Source: Combretum micranthum
Lineage: Eukaryota > Streptophyta > Magnoliopsida > Myrtales > Combretaceae
NCBI GenBank assembly: GCA_024138025.1
Contig: JAMXBD010001247.1
Coordinates: 62,001 to 126,000 of the forward strand
Length of the DNA: 64,000 nucleotides
Direction of reading: 5' to 3'
How positions within the stretch are numbered: the stretch's first letter is position 1; each line of letters begins with the position of its first letter. The notes under the pieces are model-generated. The model saw only the letters and a program-made list of their open reading frames with translations. It did no database searches and was not told the DNA's origin. A program made the translations under genes and the position numbers. Positions 38,739 to 49,881 of the stretch are shown piece by piece.

Positions 38739-38805
38739 TTGTTCATTTTGCGATCTTTTTAGTCGTAGTAATCCTCAAGAAGGGTAATCTCGTATCTTTC
38801 GTTAC
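38739..38805 (-). other. Exon-like block with ATG, 67 nt
   Basis: The minus-strand acceptor TTTGTCTAG (plus strand from 38806) and a GTGAGT donor (plus strand 38733-38738) flank a 67-nt block ending ATGAACAA. Confidence 0.5.
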
Positions 38806-40152
38806 CTAGACAAAAGAAATACCCGGGATGAGTATTTCATAGAAATTCTTCTTGAACTTTCTAATTCTATTTCACTATGTTCTTCAAAATCGTATAGAAT
38901 GAAATTCCAATTTAAAATGGCCATAACTTGCTCATTTTAACTTGGAATTTCCCATATAATATACCGTTTTCTACCTATTCGAAAAGATCTATCCATTTCA
39001 AGGTTATCTTTATCATATAAGGTCATTTGGGTTCCGAAAAACGTTGGGTATAGATTTAAAACGAATATTTCTAAACTTTTGCAAATCCATCTTCTAACTC
39101 AACTTCATTAAAAAAAAAAAAAAAATCCTTTAGTAAAATTATAGATATATATATGTATATATAATTGATAAATCCTTTGAGTATATAGATAAGCTCACTT
39201 TATGTGCAAAATTTCTAATGATAGTGTCTCAACAATTTATTTCATACAATAATTCATTTTGAATTGTTAAAACTTTAACTTTGACAATTTCTTTTCAAGT
39301 CTTTTGAAGAAACTTTATTTTCATAGGTTATTATAAATGAGTATATTCTTATTTTATTTTCTTCATTCTTCTTCCAAAAACAAGTAAATTTTCTCTTAAC
39401 CTTTAGTCTTGCATAAATTTTATTTATAGTGATTAAATATCAATTTTATCAAAAATATATTAAGTTGTTGAAAACATTTTTATGAATTTGTATTTAGAAT
39501 GGTTTTAGAAATTGTGTCTTGTCTTTATTATTTAAAATATAAGGCTTTTTTTTGTTTTCTAAAACTTGTTCTTTTATTTCCTTTCAAAAGAATCTTCTTT
39601 ATTGATAAAATCCTTTGTTTTTAATCTTATCTCGTTTATATTATTTGAAAATAAGTTCTTTCTTTAGAAATTTGAAAATCATTATTTTTCCTAAGTGGGT
39701 TTATAACTTTATGGGTTGAATTTATCTTAATTTTGAAAACTTAGTTTGTTTCTTGGTTTTGTCATAGAGTTTAAAATAGTTTAATCTTTAAGCTTTTTGT
39801 AAGAACTTTGAAAACTAACAAATTATTTTACTAAAATTTTGGTTCCCATAATATACAATGAAAGTATTTATTTCTTATGTTTCCTTGGTAAAACTATCTT
39901 TGTTATTTAAGAAAACTTTGAGAAAACTTGTATTACTCTATTTCTATGTTGTCTGATAATAACTTCATTATTTTGTGATAAGTTACATAATAGAAAATTT
40001 AGTCTTTAGTAAAATAAAATTTTATTGTTAAATTAGTTGAGACAATATCGTTATGTAGATGCAAGTATCATGAGCACGTAATTAATAGGAACATAAGAAA
40101 ATACTAAAAACAAATAATAATAAGCAAAACAAAAATATCAAATATTGGGAAC

Positions 40153-40215
40153 CTTAGCTTCATCAAGATATCCCGGTCAAGTATTGGGAGCCTTAGCTTC
40201 ATCAAGACATCCCAG
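40153..40215. repeat. About 40-bp tandem duplication
   Basis: TTGGGAACCTTAGCTTCATC recurs as TTGGGAGCCTTAGCTTCATC about 40 bp later. A single related copy occurs at about 48590 in the LTR 46461-49881. Confidence 0.65.
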
Positions 40216-40816
40216 GACTAAGAATGGACTAGTCCCAAAAGATTAAAGGAAATAAATAAAAGGTTGTTCTGACTTGATATGGACAAGTCTAAGACTAGAA
40301 AGACTATTCTTAAGGAAATAGCATGAAATAAATAAATTGCAAAGTATGAAATTAAATAAATAACAAATGAGCTTATATGCTCTAAAGATTATATCTAAAT
40401 ACATAATATTTTAGTTAGATATGAATAAGGAATTAGCATTATAACAACAATAAAATCAACATAACATAATGAAATAGGAAGTTTATGTACAAGAACAAAA
40501 CATGAACATGTTGCTGCTTTTACTACTCATATGAGTTTCAAAATAACACCATAGTCATATTAAGTTACATAACATGAGAAAATAAATAGTTGGAAGAAAT
40601 CTTTACCTAAGTATTTATGTGGTTTGAAGATGGTAGTGAATGTAAGGTTATGTGGTTATGTGGTTTATTGAGAAATGGTAGTTGTAGAGAGAAATTTTGT
40701 GAGTATTGGTAAAGAGAATTTTGGTAGAGGAAAAGCTTATGGAGAGTGTTTGTGTAGAGAATTTAAGAGAGTTTTGGTAGTAGAATGAATTGTGTGAAAC
40801 AATGAAGGAGGAATGA

Positions 40817-40827
40817 GGTATTTATAG
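40817..40827 (-). promoter_or_regulatory. TATA box of large LTR
   Basis: The minus strand reads CTATAAATACC, followed by CTCATTCCTCC and other pyrimidine-rich leader sequence. It is 1.14 kb from the LTR 5' end. Confidence 0.55.
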
Positions 40828-42616
40828 AATTTTGGAGTGAAAATTAGATGTAATTAAATTAATTAAAAAAAATGAGGAGTGAGGAGAGAGAGGGGTGGAC
40901 GGCAAAGACATAAAAAGAGAGAGAAATTTGATTAAAAATTAATTTTAGAAGAAAAGTGTGAGAGAAGTTTAGTAATATGTGGTGTAGAATTTTTATGGGA
41001 AAAGAAAATTATAAGAAATAGGTATGTAGGTATAAGAATAGGTAGTAAGAAAAAGTAGAGATAGAAGAATAGCAATAAATAGTAGAAAAGTATTATGAAT
41101 AGTAAACTAGACAATTAAAGTACCAGTAGTAATAAAAATACGCGTAATAATGTGATATCTGTAATTTTTAGCTACCAAAAAATTCTAAAACTGATATTTT
41201 TGAAAACCTTATATTTTTACGAGTTTATTGGTATTAATGGAATATTTTTTCCATCCGATGTACGTGGGCTTGATTTTTGAAAACCGATCCCGTTTGGATC
41301 CGAAAGACACTAGAATTTTTCGAATATGATATTTTTAAGCTTTCCTATATTATTATGAACTATTATCAACAATTATTTTCATTTCGTTGACTAGGCTTTA
41401 AGAGCACGGGATTGCGGGATCTTAAACATTAGGGTTTGTTGTAAGCTTTGTTGACTTTTAAGGTTTCGGTTTGACTTTTGGTTTTGTCGAGTTATTCGTA
41501 AGATCATCTAATTTTGGAGTTTTGACTGTTTTATATTTTTAGCTCAATATCTATGGTTTATCTTTTTTTATTTGTGATTATTTAATTGTTTTTATTTCTT
41601 TGGATCGTTTAACCGAGTCTAGGGTTATAAGTTCACTCAGTTTGACTTTTGGTAAAAATTGAAATTTATGATTCTGAAATTTAATGAAGGATTTAAGATC
41701 TTATCATTTCGTTGTTGAGCGGTATTTGAATATATCGTTTGATTTGTGTTTTAGGAATCCGGTGAGATGATTTGATTGGCGTACGGATGTTGATTCAACT
41801 GATAGTTAGATTTTATATATTGTTTCAAGGATTCTCGTTTTCGAGACTAAGAATTTTTATGTTTGAACTGATTTAGAATTCGGTTTTAACTTGAGTCGAT
41901 TTTTTGGGATTTCAATTTTGATATTAAACTTTTAGGATTATTTTTTATGAAATTTTCAGGGGTTTACAAATTGTCTCCAAGAAGCATTCTCCTTTCCTCA
42001 TTTAAATATATTTACCTTAAGCTTTTAATGCACAAAGGATCAAAGCATTAAAACACATAAGCCAACCCTCAAATTCTCTCCAAATTTGTGCTCCCTACAG
42101 CCCTTAAAACACACACAAAACATACACATACAACCTCAAAGACAAGCATCAAACAAGAGCTTAGGAAAAACAATAAGAATAAGCAAAGAAAGGAAGCAAA
42201 TCAAGGTGAGTTAATTCATTTTAAGAAGTTTAGATGGGTAAAATATGATATTAAGCTATATTTCTATACTTATAGGATCGGTTTAAGTTCTCGGAGAAGT
42301 TTTAGAACCATCAAACAATTTCAAATAAGGTAAGTTATCTTAAAAACTCTAGTTATATTCTTCAGAATCATAAAACAAGGATTAAGAGCATGTTAAAATG
42401 TTATGAGACGATATACGTGTATATATAACACGTATAAATACTTAAGAACACATTAGAATAAATTTGGACGTGGAAAAATATCAAAACTGGATCAAATCAC
42501 GCAAAGAAGATGATGAACAGTAGTTTTCCTGAAAAGCACGGGTGGAACACGAAGCCATGTACACCTCGTGTACCTCTCGGCTTTGATTCTGGGTTTGAAC
42601 CCAAAAATGCATGGTT

Positions 42617-42634
42617 GGTACACGGCCGTGTACC
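42617..42634. repeat. 18-bp perfect palindrome
   Basis: GGTACACGGCCGTGTACC is its own reverse complement and lies in a small G+C-richer patch. Confidence 0.9.
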
Positions 42635-42699
42635 CAGCGTGTTCCTCTCGAAAATCCGAAAAATATTTTTAAAAATTAAATTAAATAAATCAAATATGA

Positions 42700-43290
42700 T
42701 TTAGTTCTATTATTATTATTATTATTATTATTATTAAAAGTATTGTTTTATAATTATTAAACTCATTATTAGTATGATTATTACTAATCTTATTACTTTA
42801 TGATGAATATTATAATTATTTTATTACTATTATTATTGTGTTATTACTACTAGTAATATGAGTATTATTATTATTAATATTACTACTAACAAAAACTTAT
42901 TATTAATATTGATATTATCATTAAAATTATTATTATTAATATTATTTTTATTATTATGATTAGATTGTTTTTAAGGTTGTTAATGTTATTATCATTAATA
43001 TTATTATTATTACTACTACTACTATTATTAATAATGATATGATTATTATTACTGTTATTATTAGTGATATTATATTCTTATTATAACTGATGATTTTTAT
43101 TATTATCATTATAATCCATAATATTATTATAAGTATTACTCTTAATAATATTATTACTATTATAATTATTAGTATTATTATATTGTGATATGCAATACTA
43201 TTATTGTTGTCATTTAAATTACTATTATTTTATTAAAAGTATTATGAAAAATAATATTAGTATTAATTGTAGATTACTTTATCATCATTA
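42700..43290. repeat. Degenerate ATT/TTA trinucleotide microsatellite field
   Basis: Starts with an uninterrupted TAT run of nine units (42708-42735) and continues for nearly 600 bp as mixed TTA, ATT and ACT triplets. It interrupts the LTR middle. The A+T-rich frames in it are not genes. Confidence 0.9.
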
Positions 43291-43589
43291 CTATTGATAT
43301 TACTAACATTATATCATTATTATTATTGTACTTTATAAATGAAAATAAAGTATAATAATTGTAAAATACATATTTTATACATAAGAATGGAAATTTAAAT
43401 AAACTAAATTTTTGAGTAATGTGATATCTATACATAACAAGAAAATTATATGAAATATATGAAAAAAACACGACGATACTAAACAATAGTAATTAAATCT
43501 GAGTACGATAGTGGGTCAAATAAGGATCAATATAAAAATAGCAATAATAATAATTCTAAAAAAAAAATATAAACCTAGTAAAAACGAAT

Positions 43590-43611
43590 TATATATATAT
43601 ATATATATATA
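43590..43611. repeat. (TA)n dinucleotide repeat
   Basis: Eleven TA units; a second shorter TA run lies at 43973-43992. Confidence 0.9.
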
Positions 43612-44915
43612 CCTAACAAGATCAAGACAAGCAAAATGAAAATAAATAATATAAATAGAACTAATAATCTTAAATGAATTATTTTACTAAACAAAATCAT
43701 ATTAGGCTGATTAGGTTAATTTAATAATTAAATTAGGTGATTAGTTTCAATCACTCGGCTTAGATTCATATACTAAGTAAAACCATAAAAAGAAAGGAGT
43801 ATGTAATTTCTAAAATATGTCTAACTCAGAACTAGTGTACATTATCGTATAAATTATACCATAATTAATATGGTGAATATGTGGTTTCAAATATCTTATT
43901 TTCCGAACTAATAAAAGGATAGATTTGTTAAATAGACATAGTTTAAATTTATACAACTAAAAGCTGACGTTTAATATATATATATATATATAAATAGGAA
44001 AACTTCTCTTACATAACATGTATTACTACTAATTTTGTGAACTTGCCGGGGAAAGATAGCTTTTGTAAAATTTAGAAACTCCTAACTAAATACGCAAATA
44101 AAATTAGGATTAGTAAAACTTGAATTAGAACATAAATAAGTACAATCATAATCATTATACAATATTGTATAATGATAAATATCTATTCCTTCATTCCATA
44201 GGAAATATTAAAGTCTACTTTTTCAAACCTCGAGTAATTTCCAAGGACATATCAAGCAATCCAAAATGCTCGGGTGAAGGAATTCTTATGATCTACTATT
44301 TGCTTGTGTTTGCTATTACTTTCTGTTGTGTTGACTGTATTGCTTGTATGTGGAATGACTGATTGTTGTGAGTGTTATCATCTGCATGATCACCAGAATA
44401 AATGGATAACGATAATTATTTGACTAACCTAATTGGATATACTCGTCGCATGTGCTTGAACCCCCTATAAGAAATGTCCCGAATTTGAAATCTAAAACAT
44501 TTCGAAAAGTATTTTTAAAGAAACCTAACTTGGGAAAATTCCAAGTTGCTTTTATATTCTTTGGAAAGAACGAACTTTACTGAAAGAGTTTATGAGATAA
44601 ACTGGGACATTTTCCAAGTATTGTTGTGACTGTGGATGTTGCCTGAGTCGGGTCCACTGGCCAGGTGGTGATAGATGTTACTTGAGTTGGGGCCTATCTA
44701 CAGATTCACCTTTATTGGGTGATGGATTGTATTGACAGTAGATGTTACCTGAGTTAGGGCCTACTTGCCGAATTCACTGTAAATTGGTGATGGTTAGTGA
44801 AATTTTTTGTTAATCGGTGTTAAATATATTTAAATATTAACCAGCATAAAACACGTGAACACGTTGGGAAATATTGCCTTTTTATTGATGACATATAATC
44901 ATTAGCTAAGTTTGG

Positions 44916-44923
44916 ATGAATGC
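44916..44923. repeat. 8-bp target duplication ATGAATGC (left)
   Basis: Pairs with ATGGACGC at 45786-45793, 6 of 8 identical; 8 bp is the hAT-type length. Confidence 0.55.
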
Positions 44924-45785
44924 TAGGGTTGTGCAAAAAAAGACCAAACCGTGAATCGAAACGAACCGAAATTTTGGTTCTTTTTTGAAACGGTTTGTTC
45001 ATGGTTCGTTTGGGATCACGAACCGAACCGTATGGTTCAAACCGAACCTAACCGTTTTATATATTTAAAAAATTAAATATATATTTTTATTCTTAATTGT
45101 TTTATGAATGATACATATCTAAGTCACAAATCTTAAAAATTTTTAAGATTTGTGACTTAGATATGTATCGTTCATTAGAAAAAAATTAGATTTTTCATAA
45201 TATGTTTTAATTGTTATGTTGTCTACAAATAAGATAAATTTTAGATTTTAATCTCTAGTATTCTAACTCCTACATTTTTTTTTATATTTGTCTTACCAAT
45301 TAATCTACTTTTATTTTTTATTTACTTATTGATTTATATAATTAGTAATATGTTAGTTAAAAACATACAACGAATTAAGTTTTATGTCTTATATTGGGAT
45401 AAATTCTAGTATACCATTATAACTCAAGATATTTTCAAAAAAAAACTAGTCACAATTATAAATTTATAATGGATGAAATCCTTTCCTCTAAAGTTTTATG
45501 TGTTTATTTGGTAAATAATTAATTTAAAATATTTTTTTTGTATTTACATTAGTGATAAGAAATATGTAATGGAAGTTTTTCGATAAAATATATTTTTTAT
45601 TTTATGAATAAAAACGTTCGAACCGCAAACCGAACAGTATCGAATCTTTTTTTTTTTTTGTTCGAAAAAATTACGAATGGAACCGTATGGTTAGTTTCGA
45701 ATTTAAAAGAAAAATTGAACCATAAAATATGGTACGGTTCGGTTTGAGGTGCAAACCGAATCAAACCGTATCATGCACACCCCTA
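44924..45785. mobile_element. Non-autonomous hAT-like element, 862 bp
   Basis: The termini TAGGGTTGTGCA and TGCACACCCCTA form a short inverted repeat of hAT type, flanked by an 8-bp near-duplication. Both subterminal regions carry many GAACCG/CGGTTC motifs, as hAT transposase-binding ends often do. There is no transposase frame, so movement would have needed an enzyme from elsewhere. It contains a 36-bp-arm palindrome at 45104-45175. It sits inside the LTR 41969-46453 and is therefore younger than that LTR. Confidence 0.75.
45104..45175. repeat. 72-bp palindrome, 36-bp arms
   Basis: The arms meet with no spacer at AAAAA/TTTTT (45139/45140) and differ at about one position. This predicts a long hairpin in the middle of the hAT-like element. 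Confidence 0.9.
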
Positions 45786-46453
45786 ATGGACGCAACCACC
45801 AGGCAATCTCGTGAAGAATAAAACGAGACGTCCCATGTAAAGTAAATATGGGAGACAAATGATATGTAGATAGCGTAAATTTGTATCATTTATGGCTCTG
45901 GACTCCCATAGATGTGTTGTTTGCATTCATCACGAATGCATTCATATTGTGTATAGATAAATTAGCATGAGTGTTTAATTAATGCTTGATAACTTACGTG
46001 ATCGATAGTAATGAGGAATAAACTCACTGAGTTGTGGTTTCGCTTACCCCCCAACAGTTTTTGTGCAAAATTAATACTAGTTAGGATTGGGATAAGAATG
46101 TATGAAGAGAGCTTCTCCAACAAACTCTATTGAAGATAGAAATATAAGATATGGTAAACTTAGAATGTAAATCAGATTATTTTTATAATAATTGAAATTT
46201 GTAAGTTGTAAGTTTGAAACCCATTTTCATTACTTAATGGGGGATACCTATTCTTTGTGATCTTGGTTAAAAGTGGACAATCGGATTCCATAGTTGAAAT
46301 CCAGTAATATAATATATCATTTATATGATAGACATTGATAAATAAATAGAGTCTTGTACACTCTGACTTACAAGACGGCTCTTATATTATGGGTACACAC
46401 GTGGTATGCTAGCTTTAGATTATCCAACTAAGCCCCCTCTTAGGGTCGTGACA

Positions 46454-46460
46454 GTTTGTA
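46454..46460. other. 7-bp spacer between two LTR insertions (GTTTGTA)
   Basis: The left LTR ends at 46453 and the next starts at 46461. The last five bases, TTGTA, are the target duplication of the right LTR. Confidence 0.7.
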
Positions 46461-49400
46461 TGTCATGCCCCAATGGGTATCCTAAACGTAATAGTCCGCC
46501 ACACTCAATATTAAAGCTTAAGTATGACAACCTTAGCCATTCCCGAAAGCTTTGATATTAAGTATAAGGCGTGCTCTCACAATTTTTAGAGGACCATACA
46601 TGGAATTATGAAACTTAAGAAGATATAATAACAGATTAAAAAAGAGGAATCATAATATTCATTTATTCATAATAATGATCTTACAAAACTTAGGACATTT
46701 TCCTTATTCATAATCTATTACAGAAATATTTCTATATCTTATCTACTAAACTTCATCTTAGGAAATTCCTTAACCCAAAAGGAAGTACCTAGCTACAAGT
46801 CTCGTGGCCTCAACCACAAATAGAGAAATTGTAAAAGATATAAGGGGTATAAGCTAATAGGCTTAGTGAGAGCTATTCCATAATTAACATTGTAACAAAA
46901 TTTTCAAACAAGTTGTTTACAAACAAATGGAATGCAACATACACATGGGAAACAAAGCATATAGTTTTCCGAGAACTAAATTTGAATGGATTACGTCTCC
47001 ATTCGGGTTTGGTAATACGAACCTCAAAACAAGTAGTTTTCGTTAAAAGATTTCTACTTTCACCAATATCGCCAAGCATATGAAGTTTTACTTGAACTGA
47101 GCCTTGCTTTCGGATCTTCTTAAGCATTTCCTTAATGTCGCCAAGCAATTGCTTTTGGTCACTCCACCAAGTGTTGCTTTCGACCTAAGCTACAATTCTT
47201 CTCACCCAAGATAATAACCCAATGCAATGTGACTCACTTCAGTATGCATGAGAATCCATTTACTTAATGATATCATAACATTATTATCATCAGATTTAAG
47301 GTGAATAAATCTCATACAAATCAAGTGTTATATTAAAACAAACATTAAATCAATTCGGCCTTGATATCTTAGGATTCTTTCAAAGAATTACTCTACAACA
47401 TATCCATTTGTCTTTTCTTAATTCTAATTCAACTAAATTACAAGCACAAACAAGTAAAGCATTTTAAGGAAATAAACTCACAATGCCATGACGATAATTT
47501 CTCTAGGATGAGTCGCTCACATATACTCCATTTAATCGAAATAATCATCGGTAAATGTATTCTTCCTCGGAATCACCTAACCAGAGAAAAACCCAAAATG
47601 ATATTTCTTGTTGATATCTGAATTTGACAAAACAATGTCATGAGAACGTCAAAGTTCGTATAAAGGAGAGTTCCAATTTAAAGTGCCATAACTTGGTCAT
47701 TAAAACTTGGAATCGTGCATAATAATACTGATTTCTACCTACTCAAAAAGATATATCCATTTATAAAAATATTTTTTATCAAACTAAACCATTTAGGCCC
47801 CAAAACAGTGGTGATCAGATTCACCACGAATTTTTCAACTCAAAAACAATTTTGTTTCAAACCTTGAATCATTCAAAATTTGTTTGATAAATACTTAGTT
47901 ATCTATATAGTTGAAAAATCTCCTTTTTTATAGCTACTTAGCTCAAACTTATTCATGCTCAACTGTTTGTTGTCCATCCATGTTTCTTAAGTAAAACAAT
48001 GGCAATTTGGAGTTTTAGAAATCTATTGCTTACAAGAAACTCCTTTTGTAAATCTTTTGAAATGGATATTTTGATTCTTTTATTTTCAAAGAATTACTTT
48101 TTGTTTGACTTATTATTTTTCTTAGATGACCTTTTTCGAAAAGTAATTTCTTCTTTCCTAAATTCTCTATGTTAGTGCTATTTTTTCCTTTTTATTTTCT
48201 ATTCAATTTTCTTTGCTCATTTGTTCGAAAAGATCTTTTTTGAAATTTTCTCATTCCTTTCTCATGTTATGTTTTTCATAGGAAATCATTTTTGTATCAA
48301 AAATCATTTTACTTTTGAAAAACATGTGGTATAGAAATGATTTTAAATAGCTTTTCAAGACAAAAGTAACTTCTAAAATGGTAGTGAGTTCTTTTAATAA
48401 CTTAAAAAGATGATTTATTTTTGTTAAACCATAGATTTTATACTTCATATAAAGTTATTCCTAAGTGATAAAATCTTCTTTTATTATTATTTTTAGAACT
48501 TGAAAAATTTGGACAATAATCTTAATGAACATGATTCATGAGAAATAATAGCAAACAAAAATAACATAAATAATAAATAAAGTCAAGTATTGGGAGTCTT
48601 AGCTTCTTCAAGGCTTCCGGACTAAGAAGTAGACTAGTCCCAAAAGAAAAATAAAAAGAAAGAAAATTAGTTTTGACTTGATGAGGATAAGTCTAAAACT
48701 AGAGACTAGTCTTAAAATAGCAAGGATTAAATAAATTGCAATGAAATAAACAAAAAAATTACATTGCATGAAAATAAATAAATTGCAAATGAGCTTATAT
48801 GCTCTAAAGAATATGTATATAGATATATAATACATAGATATAATAACAATAACAAGAACAAAATAAAAAATATAAACATAATGAATTTTCATGAAGATAA
48901 ACAAGAACAATACATGAACATAGTGTAGCTTCCATAACACTTAGTCTTTGGAAACTCACACCATAGTCATGTAAAGTTACATGACATGAGAAGAAGAAAA
49001 ATAATAAGAAAGTTTACCTAAAGAAGGTTTTGGTAGTGTTATGTGGTTATGAGTTTTGTTGTAGGTAGAAAGTGGTTTTGGAATTATTTTGAGAGGAGAA
49101 TTTGGGTGAGGTTTTGTAAAAAATTTGTGAGTAGTAATTGTGTGAAAGAAGTGAAAGAGGAGGGGGTATTCATAGGAAAATGTGGAGTGATTTTTGGGTG
49201 ATTAAAATAAAAGAAAATTGAAACAAAATTGAGAAAGAGAGGGAGCATGGGGCACCGGTCATGAGTGTAGGAGAGAGGGAGAGATTTATTTTTTTGTATT
49301 TTTGTTGATTAAATGAAATAATAAGTAAGGTAGATGTGAAATAAAATTATGGGAAAGGTAAAAAGTAAATGTTATAGGTTATGGTGTTATAAGAGTAGGT

Positions 49401-49881
49401 GTAAGAAAAAGTAGATATAAAAGAATAGTGTAGAATAGTAATGAATAGTGTAATATAAAGTAGACATGACAATTTAAGTACCGGTAGTAAGAAAATACGC
49501 GTATAATTGCGATATCTGTTATTTTTACTTGCCGAAAAATTATGAAACTGATATTTTTTAAATCCTTATATTTTTACAAGTCTAATGGTATATTCAAAAT
49601 ATTTTTACTATTCCGAGCCCCGGGACACATTTTTCAAGAACTATGTCCGATCGGGTTCAAGACGATTTGCGGTTTTACTAATATGATCTTTTTAATCTTC
49701 CTTAGGTAATTACGCACTATTCTTTACACTAAACTCTTACTTACTTTCTCCGAGTTGCTTATTCAGGATTGCTGGACTTAAGCTATTACGTCTAACTAGG
49801 GTTTTGTTGACTTTAGAGTTGCGATTGACTTCCACATTAGGGTTTTAAGCTAAACTGATTTCAAAAATTTGGTAGTTTACA
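46461..49881 (-). mobile_element. GTGACA-family solo LTR, 3421 bp, TSD TTGTA
   Basis: The plus strand begins TGTCATGCCCCAATGGGTAT and ends AATTTGGTAGTTTACA, with perfect TTGTA at 46456-46460 and 49882-49886. It carries the family blocks: TTACGTCTCCATTC near 46990, the exon-like ATG block at 47482-47576, the TAACTTGGTCATTAAAACTTGG block near 47690, and a purine-rich plus-strand leader near 49040-49280. It is shorter than its relatives. The frames 46873-47148, 48251-48448 and 48608-48940 have no recognisable domain. Confidence 0.8.
47482..47576 (-). other. Exon-like block with ATG, 95 nt variant
   Basis: The minus-strand acceptor TCTGGTTAG (plus strand from 47577) and a GTGAGT donor (plus strand 47476-47481) flank a block ending ATGGCATT. 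It is about 25 nt longer than in other copies, but the 8-nt ATG-to-donor spacing is kept. Confidence 0.5.

Larger units (their letters stand above)
37349..41968 (-). mobile_element. GTGACA-family LTR, 4620 bp
   Basis: The plus strand begins TGTCACACCTCAAAAAGGGG and ends TTTTCAGGGGTTTACA. On the minus strand it has a TATA box at 40817-40827, a leader with donor sequences near 40620, the exon-like ATG block at 38739-38805, and the GGAGGTGTAAATCC block near 38195. The left flank is copia (TCCCT) and the right flank is AATTG, so no target duplication is seen; one end has probably been rearranged. The frame at 38066-38497 overlaps the 3' block of the LTR and has no recognisable domain. Confidence 0.65.
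41969..46453 (+). mobile_element. GTGACA-family LTR lacking its U3 part
   Basis: The 3' end is clear: TTAGGGTCGTGACA at 46453, and the last several hundred bases match the reverse complement of the start of 37349-41968. The left end begins directly in leader-like sequence, with GTGAGT at 42206 and GTAAGT at 42330, so roughly 0.7-1.4 kb of U3 is missing. It contains the ATT-rich field at 42700-43290 and a hAT-like insertion at 44924-45785. The frames at 42088-42333 and 42510-42704 are in the leader and show no domain. The abutment with the opposite-strand LTR at 41968 suggests a deletion or rearrangement. Confidence 0.55.

Noticed and set aside
37349..46453. A 9-kb foldback element
   Set aside because: The inverted ends are again two family members in opposite orientation. 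There is no target duplication, and the inner boundary at 41968 is an LTR terminus.
48608..48940. A small hydrophobic membrane protein
   Set aside because: Hydrophobicity is what random T-rich minus-strand sequence gives, and it lies in the LTR middle without conservation.
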